The notes beneath the pieces were generated by a model. The model saw only the letters and a list, made by a program, of their open reading frames with translations, searched no databases and was not told the origin of the DNA. The translations under genes were made by a program, and so were the position numbers. From Bacteroidales bacterium (GTDB lineage Bacteria; Bacteroidota; Bacteroidia; Bacteroidales; UBA932), in NCBI GenBank assembly GCA_017561865.1, contig JAFZBH010000061.1, forward strand, positions 1 to 32,978: a stretch of DNA of 32,978 nucleotides, written 5' to 3'. Positions within the stretch are counted from its first letter, which is position 1, and the number at the start of each line of letters is the position of its first letter. This document shows, piece by piece, positions 15,521 through 23,963 of the stretch.

Positions 15521-17899
15521 CTAGTTGAAATAATACTCTTCTTCTTCGTTGCGGGTGCCGGTCACGCCTTCGGTGCCCACGTACTCGTCGCCATATCCGC
15601 CGAGGAAGGTGCCGTCGGTGGCGCAGTTGTACTCGAGCGCACCGCCGGTCGGAGGCAGGAAATGGTCATTTTCCATCGACCAGCCGATGGTCGGATCCGC
15701 GAGGCATTTCTTCATCCAGATGCCCCAGATGGGCAGCGAGGCGTTGGCGCCCTGCCCGAGGGCGGTGGAGTTGAAGTGGACGTGGCGGTCCTCGCCGCCC
15801 ACCCAGATGCCGGCGGTGATATTGGGCGTGTAGCCGATGAACCAGCCGTCGGAGTTGTCGTTGGTCGTGCCCGTCTTGCCGGCGATTTCGCCGAGCAGCT
15901 TGTAGACGGAGCGGAGGCGGTTGCCGGTGCCTTCGTTCACCACGCCGCGCATCAGGTTCACCATCAGGTAGGCCGTCTGCTCGGAGATGGCGTCCCGTTT
16001 CTGGTTGGTGAACTCGTCGATGACGCGCCCGTCGCTGTCGGTGATCTTGTAGACATACTGGGGCGTCACGTACGTGCCGTGCGAAGGGAAGGTGTTGTAG
16101 GCCGCCACCATATCGAACACGGGGACCTCGGCGGCGCCCACGCATAGGGAGTAAACCTCGTCCAGATGCGTCTGGACGCCCATCTGATGGACCATACGGA
16201 CCAGCGCGGCGGGTCCGAGCTCCTTCATCAGGAAGGCGGACACGTTGTTGGAACTGTGGGCGAGGCCCCAGCGGAGCGTGACCGTCTGTCCGAGCATCTC
16301 GGTCTTGTCGGTGCTTCGCGGCGTCCACACCTTGCCGTCCGGAAGGACGAAGGTCTGGGGGAGGAGGACCACCCGGTCGCAAGGCGTCATCCCCTCCTGC
16401 ATCGCGAGGGTATAGAGGTACGGCTTGATGGTCGAGCCGACCTGGCGCTTGCCCTGGCGGACGTTGTCATACTTGAAATAGCGGTAGTTGGGACCGCCCA
16501 CGTAGGCGCGGATGTAGCCGGTGTTCGGCTCGATGGCCATGAAGCCGCAGCGCAGGAAGCTCTTGGTGTAGCGGATCGAGTCGTCGGGGGTCATCGTCGT
16601 GTCCACGTAGCCCTTGTCGTTCCACGCGAAAACGCGCATCTTCTCGGGCTTGGAGAACTGGGCGAGGATCTCCTCGTCGCTCTTGCCGGCGCGGTGCTGC
16701 AGGCGGTAGCGGTCGCTCCAGCGGCGGGCCTGGTTCATCAGGGTCTCCGCCATCTTGGGCGTGACGTCGTTTGCGAACGGCCGGTTGCGCTTGCCCTTGA
16801 GCTCGCGGTCGAAGGCCTTCTGAAGATTGCCGCCCATATGCTCCACGATCGCCTCTTCGGCATATTGCTGCATCTTATAATGAATGGTGGTATAGATGCG
16901 CAGGCCGTCGCGGTCCAGGTCATACGGGGTGCCGTCGCTCTTCTTGTGCTTGTTCAGCCAGCCGTAGATGGGATCGTCCCGCCAGCGGAGCGAATCGTGG
17001 GCGAAATCTTCCGGCCACTGGTAGTCCGAGCGCTTGGGGCGCGTGGCCTGCATGTCGCGGCGGAGCATATCCCGGAAGTAAGGGGCGTGGCCGGCGTTGT
17101 GGTCCTGCACCTCGAAGTGGAGGGCGATGGGGATCTGGCGGATCGAGTCGCGCTCGGCGCGGGTCAGGTACCCGTTCTTCTCCATCTGGCCGATCACGAA
17201 GTTGCGCCGCTCCAGCGAGAGGTCGGGGTTGAGGACCGGATTGTAGCGGGTGGGCTTGTTGACCATGCCCACCAGCAGGGCGGCCTCCTCGACCGTGAGG
17301 TCGGCGGGCTCCTTGGCGAAATAGGTCTCCGAAGCGGCCTTGACGCCGTATGCGCTGCTGCCGAAGAAGATGGAGTTCAGGTACATGTCCACGATCTCCT
17401 GCTTGGTGTAGTCCCGCTCGATCTTGACGGCGGTGATCCACTCCTTGAGCTTGATGGTCACCATCTGGAACTTGTTGCGGATCTGGCGGCGCGGATAGAG
17501 CGTCTTGGCGAGCTGCTGGGTGATGGTGCTGCCGCCGCCCTGGCTGGAATCGCGCATCAGGAGCGTCTTCACGAGCACGCGGGCGAGGCCCTTCATGTCG
17601 ATGCCGGAATGCCGGTAGAAACGGGCGTCTTCCGTGGCCACGGCGGCGTTCACCAGGTGGGGCGAAAGCTCGTCGTAACTGACATAGGTGCGGTTCTCGA
17701 TATGGAATGTGGCCAGGACCTCCCCGTTCTCGGCGATGACCTGCGTGGCAAGCTTGTTGTCCGGGTGCTCCAGCTCTTCGAAGGAGGGGATCTTCGAGAA
17801 GATGCCCACCAGCAGCAGAAGCAGGAACACGAGCGCGAACGGAGCCGTGACCAGGATCCAGAACCACTTGACAATCTTCTTCTTGGTAGTCTCTTTCAT
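15521..17899 (-). CDS. Class A penicillin-binding protein 1A (glycosyltransferase/transpeptidase)
   Basis: The 792-aa inner-membrane protein polymerises and cross-links peptidoglycan. It has one N-terminal membrane helix (about 12-34), a GT51 domain with catalytic E90 in ATEDARFYRHSGID and GGSTITQQLAK, and a transpeptidase domain with S489 (GSTIKPY), SSN, and K675TGTT. The tail is acidic (EEEEYYF). It is the first gene of the operon with ddl and prmC. A -7 box TAATTTTG (minus, 17948-17955) is upstream, and a perfect 17-bp palindrome (17914-17930) sits in the leader. PBP1A in class; paralogues such as PBP1C are excluded by the motif context. Confidence 0.93.
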   Translation of the reverse strand: MKETTKKKIVKWFWILVTAPFALVFLLLLLVGIFSKIPSFEELEHPDNKLATQVIAENGEVLATFHIENRTYVSYDELSPHLVNAAVATEDARFYRHSGIDMKGLARVLVKTLLMRDSSQGGGSTITQQLAKTLYPRRQIRNKFQMVTIKLKEWITAVKIERDYTKQEIVDMYLNSIFFGSSAYGVKAASETYFAKEPADLTVEEAALLVGMVNKPTRYNPVLNPDLSLERRNFVIGQMEKNGYLTRAERDSIRQIPIALHFEVQDHNAGHAPYFRDMLRRDMQATRPKRSDYQWPEDFAHDSLRWRDDPIYGWLNKHKKSDGTPYDLDRDGLRIYTTIHYKMQQYAEEAIVEHMGGNLQKAFDRELKGKRNRPFANDVTPKMAETLMNQARRWSDRYRLQHRAGKSDEEILAQFSKPEKMRVFAWNDKGYVDTTMTPDDSIRYTKSFLRCGFMAIEPNTGYIRAYVGGPNYRYFKYDNVRQGKRQVGSTIKPYLYTLAMQEGMTPCDRVVLLPQTFVLPDGKVWTPRSTDKTEMLGQTVTLRWGLAHSSNNVSAFLMKELGPAALVRMVHQMGVQTHLDEVYSLCVGAAEVPVFDMVAAYNTFPSHGTYVTPQYVYKITDSDGRVIDEFTNQKRDAISEQTAYLMVNLMRGVVNEGTGNRLRSVYKLLGEIAGKTGTTNDNSDGWFIGYTPNITAGIWVGGEDRHVHFNSTALGQGANASLPIWGIWMKKCLADPTIGWSMENDHFLPPTGGALEYNCATDGTFLGGYGDEYVGTEGVTGTRNEEEEYYFN

Positions 17900-17913
17900 C
17901 AGCTAAAAATTTG

Positions 17914-17930
17914 TCATAATATAATTATGA
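17914..17930. promoter_or_regulatory. Palindrome in the PBP1A leader
   Basis: TCATAAT-ata-ATTATGA is a perfect 7-3-7 palindrome 15 nt before the PBP1A start and downstream of the proposed -7 box. It could be an operator or merely AT-rich symmetry. Confidence 0.3.
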
Positions 17931-17947
17931 CCCCGTCTTAACGGACG

Positions 17948-17955
17948 CAAAATTA
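17948..17955 (-). promoter_or_regulatory. -7 box of the PBP1A-ddl-prmC operon
   Basis: The minus strand reads TAATTTTG (perfect TAnnTTTG), giving a leader of roughly 40 nt. No matching -33 TTTG is found. Confidence 0.45.
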
Positions 17956-17965
17956 ACGATTATAT

Positions 17966-17997
17966 TTTGAATTTTACCGAGTTTCTGTTTTTCTTTG
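17966..17997 (+). promoter_or_regulatory. topA promoter (-33 and -7)
   Basis: TTTG at 17966-17969 is followed after 20 nt by TTTCTTTG at 17990-17997 (one mismatch to TAnnTTTG). Spacing fits the Bacteroidota sigma factor consensus, and the start codon at 18017 would follow a leader of about 12 nt. Confidence 0.6.
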
Positions 17998-18016
17998 CAT
18001 CTCGAAACTGAAAAGA

Positions 18017-20335
18017 ATGAAAATGGAGGGGAATTTAGTTATCGTCGAGTCGCCGACCAAGGCGCATACCATTCAGAATTATCTGGGCAAGGATTATACG
18101 GTCAAGTCCAGCTTCGGGCACATCCGTGACCTGCAGGACAAGAAACTGAGCGTGGACGTGGCCGCGGGCTTCAAGCCCGAGTATGTCGTGCCCGCCGACA
18201 AGAAGAAGGTGGTCGCCGAACTCAAGAAAGCGGCCGACCGGGCCCAGACCATCTGGCTGGCTTCCGATGAGGACCGCGAAGGGGAGGCCATTTCCTGGCA
18301 TCTCGTCGAGACCCTCGGCCTGGATCCGGCCCGCACGCGCCGCATCGTCTTCCACGAAATCACCAAGGACGCCATCCTGCACGCCATCGAAACCCCGCGC
18401 GAGATCGACGCGAATCTTGTCAACGCGCAGCAGGCCCGCCGCGTACTGGACCGCCTCGTGGGTTTCGAGCTTTCCCCGATCCTGTGGCGCAAGATCCAGC
18501 GCGGCCTCTCGGCCGGCCGCGTACAGTCCGTCGCGCTCCGCCTGGTGGTGGACCGCGAAAAGGAGATCATCGCTTTCCAGAGCACTCCATATTATAAGGT
18601 GGAAGCCCAGTTCGTCGCCGGCGGCGTCAAGGTCAAGGGCACGCTCGATGCGCGTTTCGACACGCTGGAGCAGGCCCGCGCCTTCCTGCAGGACAGCATC
18701 GGGGCCTCGTACCGCGTCGCTTCCATCGAGAAGAAGGAAGCGGTGCGCTATCCGGCCGCGCCGTTCACCACCTCCACCCTCCAGCAGGAGGCGTCCCGCA
18801 AGCTCCGTTTCCCCGTGAGCCTGACGATGCGCCTTGCGCAGAGCCTCTATGAGCGTGGTCTGATCACGTATATGCGTACCGACTCCACCAATCTGTCCGC
18901 CCTGGCCCTGGGCACCGCCAAGCAGTTCATCGTGGACAATTTTGGAGCCGAATATTCGCACTACCGTCAGTACAAGACCCACTCCAAGGGGGCCCAGGAG
19001 GCGCACGAAGCCATCCGCCCGACGTTCATCGCCCATACCCAGATCGAGGGTACGGCCCAGGAAAAGAAACTCTACGACCTGATCTGGAAGCGCACCGTCG
19101 CTTCCCAGATGTCCGAGGCCAAGGTGCTCGGCACCGCCATCAAGGTCGCATCCGACAAACGCCCCGAGCAGTTCAGCATCCAGGCCACGGAGGTGCTCTT
19201 CGACGGTTTCCTGAAACTCTATATGGAGGGGAGCGACGACGATGCGCCGGAGGAGAACACCATCCTCCCGCCGATGAACGCCGGCGACCCGCTTGTGGAA
19301 AAGGGCATCACCGCCGAGTGCAAGTTCACCCAGGCGCCGCCCCGTTATTCCGAGGCCACGCTGGTCAAGAAACTCGAAGAGCTCGGCATCGGCCGCCCGT
19401 CCACCTATTCCCCGACGATTTCCACGCTGACCACCGGCCGCGGCTATATCTTCAAGGGTGACGTCGAGGGCCGCAAGGTCCCGGTGACGAACCTGTCCCT
19501 GAAAGGCGGCACGGTCACGGAAAGCGCCCGGACGGAGACCGTGGGCGCCGAGCGCGGCAAGTTTATCCCGCAGGAGATCGGCATCGTCGTGTCGGACTAC
19601 CTGGTGGAGAATTTCCCGCGCATCATGGACTATGATTTCACGGCGGACGTGGAGAAGGATTTCGACAGCATCGCCGAAGGCGAACTGGTCTGGAACGAGG
19701 TGATCGCCTCGTTCTACGGCGAGTTCCATAAGAAGGTGGACGAGACGATGTCCGACGGGCAGTACAGCCACGTGGAGCGCGTGATCGGTGTCGATCCCGC
19801 GGACGGGAAGACCGTCATCGCGCGTTTCGGGCAGTTCGGAGCCTATGTGCAGAAGGGTGAAGGGGAGGAAAAGCAGTCGGCCAGCCTGGCGAAGGGCCAG
19901 CTCATTGAGACGCTGACCCTCGAGGATGCCCTCCGGCTGCTGGAGTTCCCGCGCCGTGTCGGCAGCTGGGAAGGCGTGGAGTTGCAGGTGCTCAAAGGCC
20001 GTTACGGCCCCTATGTCAAGTACGGCGACAAGAACGTGTCCCTGCCCCGCGGAGCCGATCCGCTGCACATCAGCCTCGAGGAGTGCATCCGCCTGGTGCA
20101 GGAAACGGAGTCCGGAGCCGCCTCCTCGCCCGTGATCCGGGATTTCGGCGAAGCGGGCATCCAGGTGCTCAAGGGCCGCTACGGCCCCTACATCAAGAGC
20201 GACGGACGGAATTACCGCATCCCGCGCGGGACCGATGCGGCGGCGCTGACCGAGGAGGACTGCCGCCGTATCATCGCCCAGGCGCCGGAGCAGACTTCCG
20301 CCCCCGCCCGGACCGGCAGATACAAGAAAAGATAA
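18017..20335 (+). CDS. topA: DNA topoisomerase I (type IA)
   Basis: The 772-aa enzyme relaxes negative supercoils in the nucleoid. It has the Toprim domain with E11 (VIVESPTKA) and the D84/D86 acidic pair (SDEDREGEAISWHL), followed by the type IA core with the nucleophilic Y285 (LITYMRTDSTNLS) and R287. In place of zinc fingers, the C terminus has three related repeats (ARFGQFGAYVQKG, VLKGRYGPYVKYG, VLKGRYGPYIKSD), as usual in Bacteroidota. The start has two in-frame ATGs three codons apart; the first is used here. It is followed 13 nt later by an Lrp-type regulator. Confidence 0.95.
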   Translation: MKMEGNLVIVESPTKAHTIQNYLGKDYTVKSSFGHIRDLQDKKLSVDVAAGFKPEYVVPADKKKVVAELKKAADRAQTIWLASDEDREGEAISWHLVETLGLDPARTRRIVFHEITKDAILHAIETPREIDANLVNAQQARRVLDRLVGFELSPILWRKIQRGLSAGRVQSVALRLVVDREKEIIAFQSTPYYKVEAQFVAGGVKVKGTLDARFDTLEQARAFLQDSIGASYRVASIEKKEAVRYPAAPFTTSTLQQEASRKLRFPVSLTMRLAQSLYERGLITYMRTDSTNLSALALGTAKQFIVDNFGAEYSHYRQYKTHSKGAQEAHEAIRPTFIAHTQIEGTAQEKKLYDLIWKRTVASQMSEAKVLGTAIKVASDKRPEQFSIQATEVLFDGFLKLYMEGSDDDAPEENTILPPMNAGDPLVEKGITAECKFTQAPPRYSEATLVKKLEELGIGRPSTYSPTISTLTTGRGYIFKGDVEGRKVPVTNLSLKGGTVTESARTETVGAERGKFIPQEIGIVVSDYLVENFPRIMDYDFTADVEKDFDSIAEGELVWNEVIASFYGEFHKKVDETMSDGQYSHVERVIGVDPADGKTVIARFGQFGAYVQKGEGEEKQSASLAKGQLIETLTLEDALRLLEFPRRVGSWEGVELQVLKGRYGPYVKYGDKNVSLPRGADPLHISLEECIRLVQETESGAASSPVIRDFGEAGIQVLKGRYGPYIKSDGRNYRIPRGTDAAALTEEDCRRIIAQAPEQTSAPARTGRYKKR

Positions 20336-20348
20336 TAGTCGATAGAAT

Positions 20349-20849
20349 ATGGCAAACTACCAGATTGATGCAATCGACCGGAAGATTCTTTCCTACCTGG
20401 TCAACAATGCCCGGATGTCTTATCTGGAGATCGCCCGCGAATGCGGCATCTCCGGAGCGGCCATCCACCAGCGGGTCCACAAGATGGAGAGCAACGGAGT
20501 GATCTCCGGCTCCCGGATGGTGGTCAAGCCGGGCGCCCTCGGGCTCAATGTCTGCGCCTTCATCAGCGTGAACCTGTCCGAGGACAACAAGTATCCGGAC
20601 GTCGTAGCCGCGCTCAAGCACATTCCCGAGATCGTGGAATGCCACTTCGTGACCGGCAAGGCGGCCCTGTTCCTGAAGGTGTATTGCTTCGACAACGAGC
20701 ACCTGATGAGTATCCTGCTGAATACCATCCAGCGGATTCCCTACATCCAGTCCACGGACACGATGATCTCGCTCGACCAGTCCTTCGAGCGCGAAGTCTG
20801 GGTCAAGGATTACAAGAGCACCAGTTTCCGCGCGGTCCCCAACGTGTAA
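20349..20849 (+). CDS. Lrp/AsnC family transcriptional regulator
   Basis: The 166-aa protein has an N-terminal winged helix-turn-helix (IDRKILSYLVNNARMSYLEIARECGISGAAIHQRV, residues about 9-44) and a C-terminal RAM ligand-binding domain (LNVCAFISVNL...DVVAALKHIPEIVECHFVTG). Such proteins are amino-acid-responsive octamer or dimer regulators. Only 13 nt separates it from topA, so it may be transcribed with it. Its last 47 nt overlap the convergent ispD gene. The ligand is not predictable. Confidence 0.9.
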   Translation: MANYQIDAIDRKILSYLVNNARMSYLEIARECGISGAAIHQRVHKMESNGVISGSRMVVKPGALGLNVCAFISVNLSEDNKYPDVVAALKHIPEIVECHFVTGKAALFLKVYCFDNEHLMSILLNTIQRIPYIQSTDTMISLDQSFEREVWVKDYKSTSFRAVPNV

Positions 20850-21513
20850 GGAGTGCCTCCGCGAGGACGAGATCCTCGGGGGTCGTGATCTTGAGATTGT
20901 ACCGCTCACCTTCCTCGAAGGCGAGCGGTATTCCGTAGCGTGCAGCCACGGACCCGTCGTCCGTGAAAGTCAGTTCGTAGGCCTGCCCGTAGGCGGCGCG
21001 GATGTCTTCCGAAAGGAACATCTGCGGGGTCTGGACGGCGACGAGGCGGGAGCGGTCGGGATCGGGCAGCGCAGGGTCGGTGGAGCGGAGCGTGTCCACG
21101 ACCGGCACGACGGGAAGCAGCGCCCGGCAGCCTTCCTCCTGCATCCGGTCCAGCATCCGGCGGACGAGCTGTCCGCTGACCAGCGGGCGCACGCCGTCGT
21201 GGATGGACACGATGGCTCCGTCGGGCACTTTCTTCAGGGCGTTGCGTACGGAATGGAAGCGCGTCAGGCCGCCGGAGACGAGCATCTGCGGGCAGTGGAA
21301 AGAGTGCTCCTCGCAGAGATCCTTCCAGGTTTGGAAGTGGTTCCGGGGGAGGACGGTGATGACTTTCAAGTCCGGCTCCACGTCCAGGAAACGTTCGATG
21401 GCCAGCTGGAGGACGGGGCGGCCGTCGAGCAGGATAAACTGCTTGGGAGTGTCTCCGCCCATCCGCGTGCCGCTGCCTCCGGCCACGAAAATTCCGTAGA
21501 TTTTTCTGCGCAT
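20803..21513 (-). CDS. ispD: 2-C-methyl-D-erythritol 4-phosphate cytidylyltransferase
   Basis: The 236-aa enzyme makes CDP-ME in the MEP isoprenoid pathway, which supplies undecaprenyl phosphate and other polyprenoids. Seen are the nucleotide-binding start IFVAGGSGTRMGGDTPKQF, SIHDGVRPLVS, and the C-terminal ERYNLKITTPEDLVLAEALL. The frame extends 21 codons upstream, but MRRKIYGIFVAGG is the family start. After AEALL the protein has about 14 extra residues (TRWGPRGNWCSCNP) that run antisense into the Lrp gene. A minus-strand -7 box TAATTTTG lies at 21535-21542. Confidence 0.92.
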   Translation of the reverse strand: MRRKIYGIFVAGGSGTRMGGDTPKQFILLDGRPVLQLAIERFLDVEPDLKVITVLPRNHFQTWKDLCEEHSFHCPQMLVSGGLTRFHSVRNALKKVPDGAIVSIHDGVRPLVSGQLVRRMLDRMQEEGCRALLPVVPVVDTLRSTDPALPDPDRSRLVAVQTPQMFLSEDIRAAYGQAYELTFTDDGSVAARYGIPLAFEEGERYNLKITTPEDLVLAEALLTRWGPRGNWCSCNP

Positions 21514-21534
21514 AAATCGAAGATAACTTTTCCG

Positions 21535-21562
21535 CAAAATTACAGAAAAATATATAAATTTG
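21535..21562. promoter_or_regulatory. Divergent -7 boxes for ispD and mreB
   Basis: Minus strand 21542-21535 reads TAATTTTG and serves ispD. Plus strand 21555-21562 reads TAAATTTG and serves mreB (leader about 20 nt). Both match TAnnTTTG fully; the -33 elements are not clear. Confidence 0.5.
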
Positions 21563-21587
21563 TAATCCATTACCAACAGCAGATAAT

Positions 21588-22616
21588 ATGGCTTTTTCTT
21601 TCTTGAACCAGGAACTCGCCATCGACCTCGGCACCGCCAATACCGTCATTTACCAGAACGACCAGATCGTGCTGGACGAGCCGAGCATCGTGGCGATCGA
21701 CAATAATTCGGGCAAGTGCATGGCCCTCGGCACCCAGGCCAAACTGATGCACGAGCGCACCTCGCCGGGCATCAAGACGGTCCGGCCGCTGCGCGACGGC
21801 GTGATCGCCGACTTCAATGCGGCGGAGATGATGATCCGCGGCTTCATCAAGCAGGCCGGCGGGCGCCGCCGCCAGCTCTTCACGCCCAACCTCAAGGTCG
21901 TGGTGGGCATCCCCTGCGGCTCCACGGAAGTGGAGATCCGCGCCGTGCGCGACTCCACCGAGCACGCCGGCGGGCGGGACGTCTTCCTGATCTTCGAGCC
22001 GATGGCGGCCGCGCTCGGCATCGGCATCAACGTCGAGGCCCCGCAGGGAAATATGGTCGTCGACATCGGCGGCGGCACCACGGAGATCGCCGTGATTTCG
22101 CTCGGCGGCCTGGTGGTCCACGAAAGCATCCGCACGGCCGGCGACGTGTTCACGAGCGACATCCAGTACTACCTCCGCCAGCAGCACAACATCAAGGTGG
22201 GTGAGATCACCGCCGAGAAGATCAAGGTGGCGGTCGGCGCCGTGATTCCCGACCTGCGCGACGAGGAGGAGCCCGAGCCCTTCATCGTCCGCGGCCCGAA
22301 CCTGATGACGGCGCACCCGGTCGAGGCCACGATCGCCCATCAGGAGATCGCCCACTGCCTGGACAAGTCCATCGCCAAGATCGAGACTTCGATCCTCCAC
22401 GTCCTGGAGAACACCCCGCCGGAGCTGTACGCCGACATCGTGGAGAACGGCATCTTCCTGTCCGGCGGCGGCGCGCTGCTCCGCGGCCTGGCGCGGCGTT
22501 TCCAGGACAAGGTCAACATCCAGTTCCACGTGGCCGACGACCCGCTTCACGCGGTTGCGCGCGGCACGTGCGATGCGCTCAAGCACACCGACCGCTACAC
22601 CTTCCTGATGCGTTAG
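21588..22616 (+). CDS. mreB: Rod shape-determining protein MreB
   Basis: The 342-aa bacterial actin homologue forms membrane-bound filaments that guide lateral wall synthesis. Seen are phosphate-1 DLGTANTVIY, the phosphate-2 region VVDIGGGTTEIAVIS, and the adenosine motif IFLSGGGALLRGL. It opens the operon mreB-mreC-mreD-PBP2-rodA, with a 1-nt gap to mreC. Full length and without anomalies. Confidence 0.96.
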   Translation: MAFSFLNQELAIDLGTANTVIYQNDQIVLDEPSIVAIDNNSGKCMALGTQAKLMHERTSPGIKTVRPLRDGVIADFNAAEMMIRGFIKQAGGRRRQLFTPNLKVVVGIPCGSTEVEIRAVRDSTEHAGGRDVFLIFEPMAAALGIGINVEAPQGNMVVDIGGGTTEIAVISLGGLVVHESIRTAGDVFTSDIQYYLRQQHNIKVGEITAEKIKVAVGAVIPDLRDEEEPEPFIVRGPNLMTAHPVEATIAHQEIAHCLDKSIAKIETSILHVLENTPPELYADIVENGIFLSGGGALLRGLARRFQDKVNIQFHVADDPLHAVARGTCDALKHTDRYTFLMR

Positions 22617-22617
22617 G

Positions 22618-23451
22618 ATGCCACAGGGCCGGAAGACGACATCTTTCCTCGTATGCGCGGCAACTTTCATCTTGATGGAGGTTGCTGCGCTTGCAATGCT
22701 GCACGGCAGTTCGACCCTGCAGAACATCTGGATCAACCGGGCGTCGCACCGCACGATGGCCTTCCTGTGGGGCAGCGGCGAAGCGCTGCGCAGCCAGTTC
22801 CAGCTAGACCGGCTCAACCAGGAGCTCCAGGCGGAGAACGCCCGCCTGCAGGAGCGCCTGCGCGCCTATGAGCGGCGCGACGTGGAGGAGGAGGAACTCG
22901 CCCGGATGGCCGAGCGGGAAGCGGGCGCCTACCGCTACACGCCGGCCACCGTGGTCAAGATGAGCCGCAACCGCACCCACAACTACATCATCCTCAACAA
23001 GGGTTCCGAAGACGGGATCCGTCCCCAGTCCGGGATCATTTCCGACCGCGGCGTGGTGGGCGTCGTGGAGGCGGTGGACAAGCACTATTCCTACGGCCTG
23101 ACGCTGATGAACCCCGAAATGAACGTGGGGGCGCGGCTGGGCCGGACGGACGTGGTGGCGCCCCTCTCCTGGGACGGCCGCAGCACGGGACGCGCGGTGA
23201 TGCGCGACCTTCCGCCGCACTATGCCGTCAGCCCGGGCGACACGGTACGCACCAGCGGCTATTCGACGATTTTCCCGCCGGGCATCCCGATCGGGATCAC
23301 GGGCGACACGCGGCTCGTCGACGGTTCGACCCGCCAGGTGGACGTGGAGCTGTTCCAGGATTTCTCGACCGTCCGCTACGTGACCGTGGTGGAAAACCTG
23401 GAGCGGACTGAAATCATGGCCCTGGAGGCTGAAGAGGAGGGCGGACGATGA
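22618..23451 (+). CDS. mreC: Rod shape-determining protein MreC
   Basis: The 277-aa protein has one N-terminal membrane helix (about 8-30), a coiled coil (about 60-100, DRLNQELQAENARLQERLRAYE) and two beta-barrel parts in the periplasm (YTPATVVKMSRNRTHNYIILNKGSEDGI; TSGYSTIFPPGIPIG). It links MreB to PBP2 and RodA. The acidic tail ends in an ATGA overlap with mreD. Confidence 0.94.
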   Translation: MPQGRKTTSFLVCAATFILMEVAALAMLHGSSTLQNIWINRASHRTMAFLWGSGEALRSQFQLDRLNQELQAENARLQERLRAYERRDVEEEELARMAEREAGAYRYTPATVVKMSRNRTHNYIILNKGSEDGIRPQSGIISDRGVVGVVEAVDKHYSYGLTLMNPEMNVGARLGRTDVVAPLSWDGRSTGRAVMRDLPPHYAVSPGDTVRTSGYSTIFPPGIPIGITGDTRLVDGSTRQVDVELFQDFSTVRYVTVVENLERTEIMALEAEEEGGR

Positions 23452-23963
23452 GGCTTTCGGCGCTGAAATACATCCTGCTTTTCCTCGCGCAGGCGGCCCT
23501 GTGGAATTATTTCAATTTCTCCCAGTATCTCGTCGTGGTGTTCCTTCCCGCGATGATCTTGTGCCTTCCCATCGAGCGGGGTCCGGTCTATGCGATGGTG
23601 GTCGCCTTCCTGACCGGCCTCGCGGCCGATTTCCTCGTGACCGGCCAGCTGGGCCTGACGTCCCTGGCGCTGGTACCGGTGGCGCTGGTGCGGCGGGGCG
23701 TGATCCATCTCGTGTTCGGCGGGGAGCTTTTCTCGCGTGGCGAGGAGCTGTCCTTCCACCGGCAGGGCTGGCAGAAGTTCGTGCCGGCCGTACTGCTGGT
23801 GACGGCAGTCTTCCTGACCGTATACATCTGGGCCGACAGCGCCGGCACATATTCCTTCGGCTTCTGCGCCCTGAAGTTCGCTTTCTCGCTGGCGGTGAGT
23901 TCCGCCGTGTCCGTGGCCATTGCCTTCCTGCTGCTTGAAGAGACCTCGGAGCGATGGAAATAA
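23448..23963 (+). CDS. mreD: Rod shape-determining protein MreD
   Basis: The 171-aa integral membrane protein has about five hydrophobic segments and the family-like stretch YAMVVAFLTGLAADFLVTGQLGLTSLALV. It starts within the mreC stop (ATGA) and its end overlaps PBP2 by 10 nt. It belongs to the elongasome membrane complex. Sequence is poorly conserved in this family, so identity rests partly on position. Confidence 0.9.
   Translation: MRLSALKYILLFLAQAALWNYFNFSQYLVVVFLPAMILCLPIERGPVYAMVVAFLTGLAADFLVTGQLGLTSLALVPVALVRRGVIHLVFGGELFSRGEELSFHRQGWQKFVPAVLLVTAVFLTVYIWADSAGTYSFGFCALKFAFSLAVSSAVSVAIAFLLLEETSERWK

Noticed and set aside
18035..20068. Very long antisense ORF (677 codons) opposite topA
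   Set aside because: It is a GC-rich shadow of topA, whose motifs are all intact. The same holds for the long ORFs opposite PBP1A, mreB and pepP.
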